A DNA stretch of 64,000 nt from assembly GCF_024346715.1 (NCBI RefSeq), contig NZ_AP024852.1:1054001-1118000 (forward strand), read 5' to 3'. A model generated the notes under the pieces. The model was not told the DNA's origin and made no database searches. It saw only the letters and a program-made list of their open reading frames with translations. Position 1 is the first letter of the stretch; each line of letters opens with the position of its first letter. This document shows, one piece after another, positions 45,470 to 54,565 of the stretch. The DNA is from Photobacterium swingsii. Lineage in GTDB: Bacteria > Pseudomonadota > Gammaproteobacteria > Enterobacterales > Vibrionaceae. The position numbers and the translations under genes were made by a program.

Positions 45470-48157
45470 ATGCCTGTAACAAATATGGCTGAACTAGATG
45501 CAATGGTTGCACGTGTTAAAGCGGCTCAGAAAGAGTTTGCGACTTTCTCTCAAGAGAAAGTAGATGCAATCTTTCGTGCAGCTTCCCTAGCGGCTAACAA
45601 TGCGCGTATCCCTCTAGCTCAACAAGCTGTTGCTGAATCTGGTATGGGTATTGTTGAAGATAAGGTTATTAAAAACCACTTCGCTTCAGAATTTATCTAC
45701 AACAAATATAAAGATGAAAAAACCTGTGGCATCTTAGATGAAGATGACAACCTAGGTACAATGACCATCGCTGAACCAGTAGGTATTATTTGCGGTATCG
45801 TACCGACAACCAACCCAACATCTACTGCAATCTTCAAATCTCTAATCTCTCTTAAAACACGTAACGCGATTATCTTCTCGCCACACCCACGTGCTAAAAA
45901 CTCAACAAATGATGCTGCTAAGCTAGTACTCGACGCTGCTGTTGCTGCGGGTGCACCAAAAGACATCATTGGTTGGATCGACCAGCCTTCTGTTGAGCTT
46001 TCAAACGCGCTAATGAAGCACGATGATATTAACCTTATCCTTGCGACTGGTGGTCCAGGTATGGTTAAGGCGGCTTACTCTTCAGGTAAACCAGCTATCG
46101 GTGTTGGTGCAGGTAACGTTCCTGTTGTTATTGATGAAACTGCAGACATCAAACGTGCAGTAGCATCTGTGCTTATGTCTAAAACGTTCGATAACGGTGT
46201 TGTTTGTGCTTCTGAGCAAGCAGTCATTGTTATGGATGAAGTGTACGACGAAGTGAAAGAGCGCTTTGCTTCTCACAACGGCTACGTATTAACTAAGTCT
46301 GAAGCAGAAAAAGTACGTAAAGTACTGCTTATCAACGGTGCACTAAACGCAGATATCGTTGGTCAGCCAGCAACTAAGATTGCTGAAATGGCAGGCGTTA
46401 AAGTACCTGCTGACACCAAGATCCTTATCGGTGAAGGTGAAGAAGTATGTGTTGAAGACGAATTCGCACATGAAAAATTATCTCCAACACTTGGTATGTT
46501 CCGTGCGTCTTCTTTCGAGAACGCGGTAGACCAAGCGGTTAAAATGGTAGAGCTTGGCGGTATCGGCCACACATCTGGTCTTTACACTAACCAAGATGTT
46601 AACGCTGACCGTATTCGTTACTTCGGTGACAAACTAAAAACTGCACGTATTCTTGTAAACATCCCAACTACTCACGGTGGTATCGGTGACCTTTACAACT
46701 TTAACGTAGCGCCTTCTCTAACGCTTGGTTGTGGTTCATGGGGTGGTAACTCTATCTCTGAGAACGTAGGTCCTAAACACCTTATCAACAAGAAAACAGT
46801 AGCGAAGCGAGCTGAGAATATGTTGTGGCACAAACTACCAAAATCTATCTACTTCCGTCGTGGTAGCCTTCCAATCGCAATGAGCGATCTAGAAGACAAG
46901 AAACGTGCATTCCTAGTAACTGACCGTTTCCTATTCAACAACGGTTACGCAGACGAAGTTGTATCACTACTGAAAGCACAAGGCATCGAAGTACAAACTT
47001 TCTTCGACGTAGAAGCGGATCCAACGCTATCTGTTGTTGAAAAGGGTGCTGAAGCGATGAAGAGCTTCCAACCTGACGTTATCTTAGCGCTTGGTGGCGG
47101 TTCTCCAATGGATGCTGCGAAGATCATGTGGGTAATGTACGAGCACCCAGAAACTCACTTTGAAGAGCTAGCAATGCGCTTTATGGATATCCGTAAACGT
47201 ATTTACAAGTTCCCTAAAATGGGTAAGAAAGCTGAGCTTGTATGTATCACTACAACCTCTGGTACCGGTTCTGAAGTGACACCATTCGCTGTTGTTACCG
47301 ACGACAAGACTGGTGCTAAATATCCACTAGCTGATTACGAACTAACACCGCAAATGGCTATCGTTGATGCGAACCTAGTCATGAACATGCCTAAGTCGCT
47401 AACAGCATTTGGTGGTTACGATGCCGTCACTCACGCACTAGAAGCATACGTATCAGTTCTTGCGAACGAATACTCAGATGGTCAGGCACTTCAAGCACTT
47501 AAGATGCTAAAAGAATACCTACCATCAAGCTACGCGAACGGTGCTGCTGACCCAATCGCTCGTGAGAAAGTTCACAATGCGGCGACTATCGCTGGTATCG
47601 CATTTGCGAATGCCTTCCTAGGTGTATGTCACTCAATGGCGCACAAGTTGGGTGCAGAATTCCACTTACCACACGGTCTGGCGAATGCACTGCTTATCTC
47701 TAACGTTGTTCGTTACAACGCGAATGATAACCCAACAAAACAAACTGCGTTTTCTCAGTACGACCGCCCACAAGCACGTCGTCGTTACGCAGAAGTTGCT
47801 GACCACCTAGGTCTATCTCACGAAGGTGACCGTACAGCTCAGAAGATTGAGCGTCTATTAGCTTGGTTGGAAGAACTGAAAACTAACCTAGAGATCCCAC
47901 TGTCTATTCAAGCTGCGGGTGTTCCAGAGGCTGACTTCCTAGCGAAACTAGATGAATTGTCTGTTGAAGCGTTCGATGACCAATGTACAGGTGCTAACCC
48001 ACGTTACCCATTAATCAGCGAGCTGAAAGATGTGCTAACAGCGGCTTACTACGGTAAAGCATACGTTGAAGGTGAGACGTTTGAAGGTACTACAGTAATC
48101 AAAAAGTCAGAGCCAGTTAAAGCACCAAAAGCAAAGAAAGAAAAAGCGAAAGCTTAA
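45470..48157 (+). CDS. adhE: Bifunctional acetaldehyde-CoA / alcohol dehydrogenase AdhE
   Basis: Fermentative enzyme reducing acetyl-CoA to acetaldehyde to ethanol with NADH; forms long helical spirosomes. 895 aa. Aldehyde dehydrogenase domain (about 1-440) with catalytic C246 in NGVVCASEQ. Iron-dependent ADH domain (about 450-870) with GGGSPMDAAK and metal ligands in the CHSMAHKLG and LPHGLANAL region. A Lys/Ala-rich tail (about 878-895) ends the protein. AGGAG lies 5-6 nt before the ATG. Codon use is highly biased, as for an abundant protein. Confidence 0.98.
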   Translation: MPVTNMAELDAMVARVKAAQKEFATFSQEKVDAIFRAASLAANNARIPLAQQAVAESGMGIVEDKVIKNHFASEFIYNKYKDEKTCGILDEDDNLGTMTIAEPVGIICGIVPTTNPTSTAIFKSLISLKTRNAIIFSPHPRAKNSTNDAAKLVLDAAVAAGAPKDIIGWIDQPSVELSNALMKHDDINLILATGGPGMVKAAYSSGKPAIGVGAGNVPVVIDETADIKRAVASVLMSKTFDNGVVCASEQAVIVMDEVYDEVKERFASHNGYVLTKSEAEKVRKVLLINGALNADIVGQPATKIAEMAGVKVPADTKILIGEGEEVCVEDEFAHEKLSPTLGMFRASSFENAVDQAVKMVELGGIGHTSGLYTNQDVNADRIRYFGDKLKTARILVNIPTTHGGIGDLYNFNVAPSLTLGCGSWGGNSISENVGPKHLINKKTVAKRAENMLWHKLPKSIYFRRGSLPIAMSDLEDKKRAFLVTDRFLFNNGYADEVVSLLKAQGIEVQTFFDVEADPTLSVVEKGAEAMKSFQPDVILALGGGSPMDAAKIMWVMYEHPETHFEELAMRFMDIRKRIYKFPKMGKKAELVCITTTSGTGSEVTPFAVVTDDKTGAKYPLADYELTPQMAIVDANLVMNMPKSLTAFGGYDAVTHALEAYVSVLANEYSDGQALQALKMLKEYLPSSYANGAADPIAREKVHNAATIAGIAFANAFLGVCHSMAHKLGAEFHLPHGLANALLISNVVRYNANDNPTKQTAFSQYDRPQARRRYAEVADHLGLSHEGDRTAQKIERLLAWLEELKTNLEIPLSIQAAGVPEADFLAKLDELSVEAFDDQCTGANPRYPLISELKDVLTAAYYGKAYVEGETFEGTTVIKKSEPVKAPKAKKEKAKA

Positions 48158-48185
48158 TCTTTATTGCTAGCACACTTTAATGTTT

Positions 48186-48211
48186 AAACCCGCCGATTGG
48201 CGGGTTTTTTT
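48186..48211. terminator. Bidirectional terminator after adhE
   Basis: AAACCCGCC/GGCGGGTTT (48186-48194, 48199-48207) with a GATT loop and T tract. Confidence 0.93.
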
Positions 48212-48235
48212 ATGGCTGGTAATTATAGATAAAGT

Positions 48236-48928
48236 TTAGATTTCTGCTTCTAGCATCCGCCCATTAAAATAGTCATTGGTCACTATGTACTCTGCACTTC
48301 GTACTATTTCATACTGTAAGTGCTGGTTCATTACATGGCTACCAGAACAATCATTACAGTCGCAGCCGATGGTAATCGGCACAACGCCCCCGACACGAAT
48401 ATTAAAATTCGCTAATTCTTTCGCCCAACTCTGGGTCAGGCCAGACACCATGGCTTTGGTGCTATCGAAATTTGGGTGTGCTTCGTTATCTTGTGGTTGA
48501 GTGATGAGGTTAACGATAACGCCTTGTCGATTGTAATTGCGCATGTAGTGCGCGGCTTGCTTACCGAAAGCAAAGAAGGTTGTGGCGAGATCAATCATTG
48601 AATGGCTAAAGGTATCGACGGAGGAAGGTGAGAAAAGTGCAGGTAGTTTTGTGCCTTGCGTGTAGTTGATCAGTACATCGATAGCCCCCAATTGTTGATG
48701 AATTGAATCAAAAACACCTTCGATATTGGCTTCATCTTGTTGGGCAAGGCAGAAGGCTTCACATGCTGCGCCGTTTGCTTTACAAGCACGATAGGTTTGA
48801 TTCAGCTGGACTTTATCTATATCAACAAGCGCTAGCTTTGCCCCTAGCGAGGCAAAATGCAATGAAATGGCTTTGCCAATTGGGCTACCTGCAGCAGTGA
48901 TTAGTATGACAGATTGCACAATTTCCAT
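48236..48928 (-). CDS. Degenerate short-chain dehydrogenase/reductase family protein
   Basis: About 230 aa, Rossmann-type SDR fold. The nucleotide motif is altered (TAAGSPIG instead of TGxxxGIG). In the active site the canonical Tyr of YxxxK is Phe (FDSTK) and the Ser-containing strand reads VNLITQ, so Ser and Tyr are both lost while Lys remains. Enzyme activity is therefore doubtful; a binding or structural role is possible. A C-terminal CDCNDC cysteine cluster is unusual. Start 48928 (MEIVQS) is favoured by GGATGG upstream; an ATG at 48937 exists. Confidence 0.78.
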   Translation of the reverse strand: MEIVQSVILITAAGSPIGKAISLHFASLGAKLALVDIDKVQLNQTYRACKANGAACEAFCLAQQDEANIEGVFDSIHQQLGAIDVLINYTQGTKLPALFSPSSVDTFSHSMIDLATTFFAFGKQAAHYMRNYNRQGVIVNLITQPQDNEAHPNFDSTKAMVSGLTQSWAKELANFNIRVGGVVPITIGCDCNDCSGSHVMNQHLQYEIVRSAEYIVTNDYFNGRMLEAEI

Positions 48929-49215
48929 GGCGACCATCCGTATTAATGAATATTGAGTTCTTGAGTAAGTACGTATTTATACGCTTGACGGCTAAAGGCG
49001 ATCATTTCTACATACTTTTAGAAAATGAATCGTTATGTATAGCATGGTGCCTAAAGTGACTTGCTATGAACCGAAAACTGTATTTGATGCAATGCATATT
49101 CTGCATGTCATGCTCAAATGTTAGTCAATTGTGTTCGTGATAAAGAAGGGTATCTACAAAGGTATGATTAGGGTCACGAAAGATGGTGCCATTCAGGATG
49201 GATGTTTGAAGAGGG

Positions 49216-49725
49216 TCACGCTGCGTGATGCATTTCGGCAAAACGCTTGGCATGGATTAGCGATAGGTATAGGTCTTGCGGTGATACTTTGAGTTTGGCT
49301 TCTTCGGCTGGCGGTAAGCGGCGTCGCTCGTGGCCTGATAAGTTGTGGTATAACTCTTCCGGCATGCCTTTTGTTCCTTGAGGCGGGAAGGTCAGGGCTG
49401 TTGGCTGTAGTTCATGCAAAAAGTGCGAGCTACGTAAGCCTCCACGGTGGAAAGCATCTGATTGTGAAGCCGCGCGTTCGTAACAATGCTCGGTACTTGT
49501 TAGCGGTTGCGGTTGTGCCAGTTCAAAGTATTCACGGAGCTCTTCTTCCGTTTTCCCTTCAGCTGGAGGGATCTCGGTTGGCGTTTTTTCCAGATAATCC
49601 GGTGAGAGCATGGCAAGCATCAAGGCAAAGTCAGATCGGCGCCCCGTCTCAACCGCGTGGTTGAGCTGGTTGCCTAGCTGTACTTCGTTTATCAGCTGTG
49701 CTTTGTCTAACGTATGGATTTGCAT
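49216..49725 (-). CDS. Hypothetical protein, 169 aa
   Basis: Soluble protein without signal or membrane segment. N-terminal helical region (about 1-45, ending MLAMLSPDYL), a Pro/Glu-rich stretch (about 47-75, with EEELREYFELA), an HRGGLRSSHFLHELQP block and the C-terminal ERRRLPPAEEAKLKVSPQDLY. The strongly conserved-looking, non-repetitive sequence supports a real gene, but I do not recognise the family. It lies alone between malY/patB and the SDR gene, same strand. Confidence 0.7.
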   Translation of the reverse strand: MQIHTLDKAQLINEVQLGNQLNHAVETGRRSDFALMLAMLSPDYLEKTPTEIPPAEGKTEEELREYFELAQPQPLTSTEHCYERAASQSDAFHRGGLRSSHFLHELQPTALTFPPQGTKGMPEELYHNLSGHERRRLPPAEEAKLKVSPQDLYLSLIHAKRFAEMHHAA

Positions 49726-49830
49726 CTGAACTAAAAGAGGCCCTTGTTATGTGATACCTCTTTTATCGGGTGATGGACTGAATTCTTTAGTGTTTTTTAT
49801 TAAAACCTGATGGTTTTCTTTTTCGCGACT

Positions 49831-50997
49831 CTATTCTGGCTGAGCACTTAGCTGGGTAATGGCTGTTTTCATTCGATTCAGCGCTTCAACAAGTAACGCA
49901 CGGCTACAGGCAAAGTTAAGGCGAACAAATTGCTTATTGCCAAAATCGGCACCGGGTGACATACCCACTCCAGCTCGTTCAAAGAAGGTGTGTGGGTTTG
50001 GTACGGGAAGGGCAGATGCATCAATCCAAGCAAGGTAAGTCGCTTCGATTGGGTGTAATTTTAGAAAAGGCATGGCGTTAATTTCAGCCGTGAGCAGCGC
50101 ACGATTCTCACGCAAATAACCAATTTGTTGGTTGAGCCAGTCTTCGCCATGCTCGTAGGCTGCTTGAGCTGCGGTATAGGCAAGGGCGTTAACATCAGGA
50201 ACTATGCCGAGTTTGGTTTTATTAAATCGTCGACGAAGCTCTGGGTTAGGAATAATGGCCATGGATGCACCTAGCCCTGCAATATTAAAGGTTTTACTCG
50301 GTGCTATTAGAGTGACACTACGCTGCGCTGCTTGCTCGTTTAAACTGGCAAAAGGAATATGACTTGCGTGTTCATCGAGTATCAAATCGCTGTGGATTTC
50401 ATCCGAACAAACGAGTAAATCGTGCTGCTGCGCAAATGCCAATGTCTGCGTTAATTCCTGACGGTTATAGACGGTTCCACCGGGGTTGAGCGGATTACAA
50501 AGCAGCATCAGTTTGGTGTTGGTCGCCAGTTCGGCATGTTGTAAGTTTGGTAGCCAACGTTGATTTTGCAAAGTGACGGGTATGGTTGATAAGGGGCGTT
50601 TGGCCAATTTTATCGATGACATGAAAGGCGGGTAAATTGGCTTGGGTGTCACCACACCTTGCTGATCATCGGTAAATGCGCGGACACATAAATTTATGCC
50701 ACAAACTAATCCAGGTAAATAGACAATCCATTCTGGTTCTATCTGCCAATTAAAGCGTGTTGCCATGCGATCGACAATCAGCTGCGTAAGGCGTTCTGGC
50801 GCATGGCTATAACCAAAAATCGCATGATCTACGCGTTGGTGAAGTGCATCAGTAATTGCTGTTGGTACGGCAAAGTCACTGTCAGCAATCCACATAGGAA
50901 GTATGTCTTGGTCTGCGTATTTGCTCCATTTAATGCTATTGGAGTGACGGCGTTCAATAATAGGATCGAAAAGAGAGTGACTCGGTAGCTTAGGCAT
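49831..50997 (-). CDS. MalY/PatB-type PLP C-S lyase
   Basis: 388 aa, fold type I PLP enzyme, probable cystathionine beta-lyase. Family blocks: opening FDPIIERRHSNSIKW, LPMWIADSDF (about 35-44), NPLNPGGTVY, DEIHSDL, and the PLP lysine in APSKTFNIAGLG. MalY/PatB enzymes cleave cystathionine or other Cys S-conjugates; some also act as regulators. Start is the ATG at 50997; the frame extends to a TTG at 51003. A terminator separates it from the upstream ligase gene. Confidence 0.9.
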   Translation of the reverse strand: MPKLPSHSLFDPIIERRHSNSIKWSKYADQDILPMWIADSDFAVPTAITDALHQRVDHAIFGYSHAPERLTQLIVDRMATRFNWQIEPEWIVYLPGLVCGINLCVRAFTDDQQGVVTPKPIYPPFMSSIKLAKRPLSTIPVTLQNQRWLPNLQHAELATNTKLMLLCNPLNPGGTVYNRQELTQTLAFAQQHDLLVCSDEIHSDLILDEHASHIPFASLNEQAAQRSVTLIAPSKTFNIAGLGASMAIIPNPELRRRFNKTKLGIVPDVNALAYTAAQAAYEHGEDWLNQQIGYLRENRALLTAEINAMPFLKLHPIEATYLAWIDASALPVPNPHTFFERAGVGMSPGADFGNKQFVRLNFACSRALLVEALNRMKTAITQLSAQPE

Positions 50998-51053
50998 AAT
51001 CAAATGGCTATGTGAGAGAGGGTAGTAATAGCAGTATAAGGAAAGCGTGACAT

Positions 51054-51085
51054 AAAAAAACAGCCCTGATTATTCATCAGAGCTG
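51054..51085 (-). terminator. Terminator after the ATP-grasp ligase gene
   Basis: CAGCCCTGAT/ATCAGAGCTG with one mismatch and TATTC loop; seven U follow on the minus strand (51054-51060). Confidence 0.87.
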
Positions 51086-51122
51086 CTTGAGTTCACATTA
51101 TGTATTAACGAAGGCTTTGGTG

Positions 51123-52100
51123 TTACTTTGCCAGAGGCTTCACACCGAATTGATCGGCAGCATAAGCAACGCGTTCGGCTGGCGTCGGGATATCGTTAGG
51201 GGTGCCCATATGTTCAATATGCTGTAAGCGCGGTAATAAACCGCAACCGTTAGCGATTTGAATGGCTAACCCCGGGCGAGCATTAAGCTCTAATACCATA
51301 GGGCCTTTGGTTTTATCCAGCACCATATCCGTGCCCATATAACCCAGCCCCGCCATTTCCCAAGCGCTAGCTGCAAGTGTTAATAGACGATCCCAGTTAG
51401 GAACGGCTAACTCACTCAGCAAGCGGCCAGTGTCAGGGTGGCGCTCAATCGGTTGGTTAAATTGTACTGCCCGGACAGCTTTACCTGTCGCAATATCAAT
51501 ACCGACACCCACAGCACCTTGGTGTAAGTTTGCTTTACCGTCTGAGGCTGCGGTAGAGCAGCGCATCATCGCCATGACGGGGTAGCCTTTAAAGACGATC
51601 ACACGAACGTCTGGCACACCTTCGTAACTAAAGCCGTCGAAAACATCATCAAACTGAATCAGGTTTTCAATCATAGCCACATCATTTTTACCCCCAAGCG
51701 AGAACAGCCCCGCTAACGTATTAGTGATGTGACGCTCGACATCTTGCTTTGAAATCTCAGCACCAGATGGCTTGGTGTAGACACCGTCTTTATGTTTAAC
51801 GATAACGAGGATGCCTTTACCACCAGAGCCTTGGGCTGGTTTTATTACAAAGCCCGGCCAGTCTTTTACCATGTCGTGGACGCGTTTTACGTACACTTGG
51901 CTATCGATAATGCCGATAAGCTCAGGTACGGTTGCTCCGGCCTGTTGCGCGATCTTTTTAGTCTTGAGCTTGTCATCCACCAGTGGATACAAGCTGCGGT
52001 CATTATAACGGCCAATGTAGCTATGATTACGCTTATTCATGCCCATGATGCCACGGTCACGAAGCCTGAACGGTGAGGTAAACTGTGACAATAAAGACAT
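51123..52100 (-). CDS. Alpha-L-glutamate ligase-like ATP-grasp protein (RimK-related)
   Basis: 325-aa cytoplasmic ATP-grasp enzyme related to RimK but of the separate ligase-like subfamily. ATP-binding K87 and the glycine loop GSGGKG (91-96) are present, followed by the acidic metal/ATP motif ending in LELNARPGL (about 272-280). It should form amide bonds using ATP, perhaps adding an amino acid to a peptide or protein. GGAGG sits 8 nt before the ATG, and the start is 3 nt after the stop of the membrane-protein gene. Substrate unknown. Confidence 0.88.
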   Translation of the reverse strand: MSLLSQFTSPFRLRDRGIMGMNKRNHSYIGRYNDRSLYPLVDDKLKTKKIAQQAGATVPELIGIIDSQVYVKRVHDMVKDWPGFVIKPAQGSGGKGILVIVKHKDGVYTKPSGAEISKQDVERHITNTLAGLFSLGGKNDVAMIENLIQFDDVFDGFSYEGVPDVRVIVFKGYPVMAMMRCSTAASDGKANLHQGAVGVGIDIATGKAVRAVQFNQPIERHPDTGRLLSELAVPNWDRLLTLAASAWEMAGLGYMGTDMVLDKTKGPMVLELNARPGLAIQIANGCGLLPRLQHIEHMGTPNDIPTPAERVAYAADQFGVKPLAK

Positions 52101-52103
52101 AGC

Positions 52104-53609
52104 TTAATCCTCCGTTAGGGGCTTAAAGCGACGTAGTTCACTCAAGCGATAACCTGTGTAGTTACCTAGCATCAGGATAACGGCAAGAATGATTAACTGC
52201 ATACCGATAAAGTTGAATGTTAAGTGACGAACAACTTCATTGGTCATGGCTAAGTACACTAAAATCGCGGTTAACAGTGAACCACCACCTTGGATAAAGA
52301 CTTCTTTTGCCCCTTCTTCTTCCCATAGAATCGACATACGTTCGATAGTCCATGACAAGATGATCATAGGGAAGAAGGTAATCGTAAGCCCTTCAACTAA
52401 ACCGATCTTAAAGGCAACCACTGTAAAGACCGATATGATCATGATAACCGTGATGATAACCGCGGATATTCGGGCGACGAGCAAGAGGTTGAGCTTCGAG
52501 AGGTAACTTCGAATAATCAGACCTGTGCCAACAATCAACAAGAAGCCGACAATACCTGTAACCAATTGGGTTTGTACAAAAGCAACCGCAATCAAGACTG
52601 GCATGAAAGTCCCTGACGTTTTTAATCCGACAATAACGCGAAGGAATACCACGATAAGTGCACCAATAGGCACCAGCATGATGGTTTTGAACATGGCTTG
52701 TTCTTCAACCGGCAAACTGTGGATTGAGAAGTTAAGTAAATCTTCTGCTTTTACTTTTTCGCTGGTCGCTTGTTGTGGCGTGATGTCTTGCGCAATGATG
52801 GAGAAACTCACGTTCGAGTTACGTCCCCCGACAACATCAAGCATGGAGTGACCCTTTTGGTTCCACACTAAAACATCTTCGGGTTTGCCTTCTTCGCCAG
52901 TTTGCGGATCAAACAGTAGCCATTGTTCGCCATTCCATACTTCAACCAAGGGGTTAATACTTTGGCGGCGACGGCCATCTTCAAGCACTAATCCACCCAC
53001 CATGCGTGCATGGATACCTTCTAATGACAGTAAACTAATAATGGCATCATCACGGCTTAAGTTATTAAGCAGCAAGGAAGCATTCTGGTTTTGCTTGTCG
53101 TTAAATTGTTTGATGAGCTCGCGTGTAAGTGTCAGATTATCTGAAGAGAGTGCGCGTGCTTGATCGAGCAATGCGGTCGCTGCAGTTTGTTGTGGGTTGT
53201 CTAAACTGACGGCCGCGGTTTCACCTTTGGGCGGTGATTGATCAAACTGAGCTTGGTCATCAACCAGCATTTGCGTTTTGTAATAGAGGATTTGTTTGCC
53301 AGTGGCTTCCCGAATCGACCACTCGGCACGACGACCTTTATCGGTATCGATCAGTGCCACACCATAACCCGGTGAAGAGGTGCTTTCATCGATAAGCGTA
53401 AAGCCTTTCTGTGTTTCTGGTGCCGCCATTGATACTTTGACTGGGTCGCCAATAGCGTCAAATTCTACACGTGCTTCAAGTTCCCAAAGTGCACGTTTTT
53501 CTCCTGGCGTCCATGGTACACCATACACATCATGGCGGTATTGGCTAAGGCCAACACCGGCAATGATGAGCAAAGTGACGAGAAAATAAAAAGGTATTCT
53601 TGATGTCAT
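52104..53609 (-). CDS. Inactive transglutaminase fused to a multi-TM domain (UUP1/7TM)
   Basis: 501 aa. One N-terminal helix (about 5-22), a large periplasmic part (about 25-305) that includes an inactive transglutaminase-like domain with DAIISLLSLEGIHARMVGG and WLLFDPQTGEEG, then about seven transmembrane helices (about 310-485). The usual catalytic Cys-His-Asp of transglutaminases is not evident, matching the family name. Probably a binding or scaffold module working with the flanking ligase and protease. GAGGATGTC precedes the ATG; 13 nt after the protease gene. Confidence 0.87.
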   Translation of the reverse strand: MTSRIPFYFLVTLLIIAGVGLSQYRHDVYGVPWTPGEKRALWELEARVEFDAIGDPVKVSMAAPETQKGFTLIDESTSSPGYGVALIDTDKGRRAEWSIREATGKQILYYKTQMLVDDQAQFDQSPPKGETAAVSLDNPQQTAATALLDQARALSSDNLTLTRELIKQFNDKQNQNASLLLNNLSRDDAIISLLSLEGIHARMVGGLVLEDGRRRQSINPLVEVWNGEQWLLFDPQTGEEGKPEDVLVWNQKGHSMLDVVGGRNSNVSFSIIAQDITPQQATSEKVKAEDLLNFSIHSLPVEEQAMFKTIMLVPIGALIVVFLRVIVGLKTSGTFMPVLIAVAFVQTQLVTGIVGFLLIVGTGLIIRSYLSKLNLLLVARISAVIITVIMIISVFTVVAFKIGLVEGLTITFFPMIILSWTIERMSILWEEEGAKEVFIQGGGSLLTAILVYLAMTNEVVRHLTFNFIGMQLIILAVILMLGNYTGYRLSELRRFKPLTED

Positions 53610-53622
53610 GACATCCTCATCA

Positions 53623-54399
53623 TTATCGTAGTGTTAGTTGTTCGGGTTCGTCCTTGCCTTGAACATATTTTTTACCGACATCAACAAGAGCGATATCTTT
53701 AAAGAATTCACGCCCAAGTAAAACTGGGTAGGTCATTTGTGTTCTGTCTGCGAGTGTAAACTGCGCTTTCTCGTGTAACGAGCCTAATTGAACCCAAGCT
53801 TCGATAACAGGACGACGAACCGCTTCTTGACTGGTGGATTGGCGGATTTTCACCCAGCGCAATACCGGAGCCTCAAAGATTTCAGGTTCTTCGACTACGT
53901 CTGTTAGCTGATGGTTCAAATTAAATCGAACCCACTCTTTACCATTACGTTCAAAGACTTGTAGTTCAACAGCGTTTAACGACGAGGTTGTTGCACCTGT
54001 ATCAATACGTGCTTTGAAGTGAGATTGCACAGAATCCAACCACACCCATTCTTCTTCACCTAGAATCGCTTTACCGTGAGCAAGCTTAGGGTTTGGTGCT
54101 TCCATTTGAATAGGAACGACTTTTTTAGGTTTTTCAGCCTCAATTTGTTGAGGTTGGATAATGGTACGAATTGGCGCGTTATTCACACCCTCTGATAATG
54201 ATAATAGCTCTTTTTCTAGATTTGCAATATGTTCATTTTGTTGATCTATTTGATCAGACATTGTCAAGAGCTGGCTATTAACGTTGACTTCCATTGCACT
54301 AATAGCTTGTAGGGTTTTTTGATGCTGTTCAGGCTGGTTTAGCGCACATCCAGAAAGCAAGGCGAGGGCCAATAAGGGAAAACTACGGCGAAGCATCAT
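53623..54399 (-). CDS. Retropepsin-like lipoprotein (putative ATP-dependent zinc protease family)
   Basis: 258 aa. Lipoprotein signal with lipobox LLSGC (C18), a coiled-coil stalk (about 28-72), a linker, and a C-terminal domain (about 110-250) of the RimK/LysX-associated protease family. This domain carries the retropepsin-type D-T-G-A motif (D133 in ARIDTGATTSS) and the closing LLGREFF strand. The family label zinc protease is inherited annotation; the motif argues for an aspartic-type active site in a homodimer. First gene of a three-gene operon. Start may be the adjacent second ATG (54396). Confidence 0.85.
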   Translation of the reverse strand: MMLRRSFPLLALALLSGCALNQPEQHQKTLQAISAMEVNVNSQLLTMSDQIDQQNEHIANLEKELLSLSEGVNNAPIRTIIQPQQIEAEKPKKVVPIQMEAPNPKLAHGKAILGEEEWVWLDSVQSHFKARIDTGATTSSLNAVELQVFERNGKEWVRFNLNHQLTDVVEEPEIFEAPVLRWVKIRQSTSQEAVRRPVIEAWVQLGSLHEKAQFTLADRTQMTYPVLLGREFFKDIALVDVGKKYVQGKDEPEQLTLR

Positions 54400-54451
54400 A
54401 TCTCCGGTAAATAATTGTTATTTTTCTATAAACGACGCTAGTTTAGCGCAC

Positions 54452-54475
54452 AAAAGGGGGTGCGAATAGCACCCC
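54452..54475 (-). terminator. Terminator after cmoB
   Basis: GGGGTGC/GCACCCC (54457-54463, 54469-54475), GAATA loop. On the minus strand it is followed by CTTTTG. Confidence 0.78.
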
Positions 54476-54565
54476 AATGTCAGCGTGAAGTCATCTTTTA
54501 ATGTATTTGTTATTAATGCGCGGGCAGGTAAGCAACAAATCGCTAAAAAATGACACCATAGTGTA

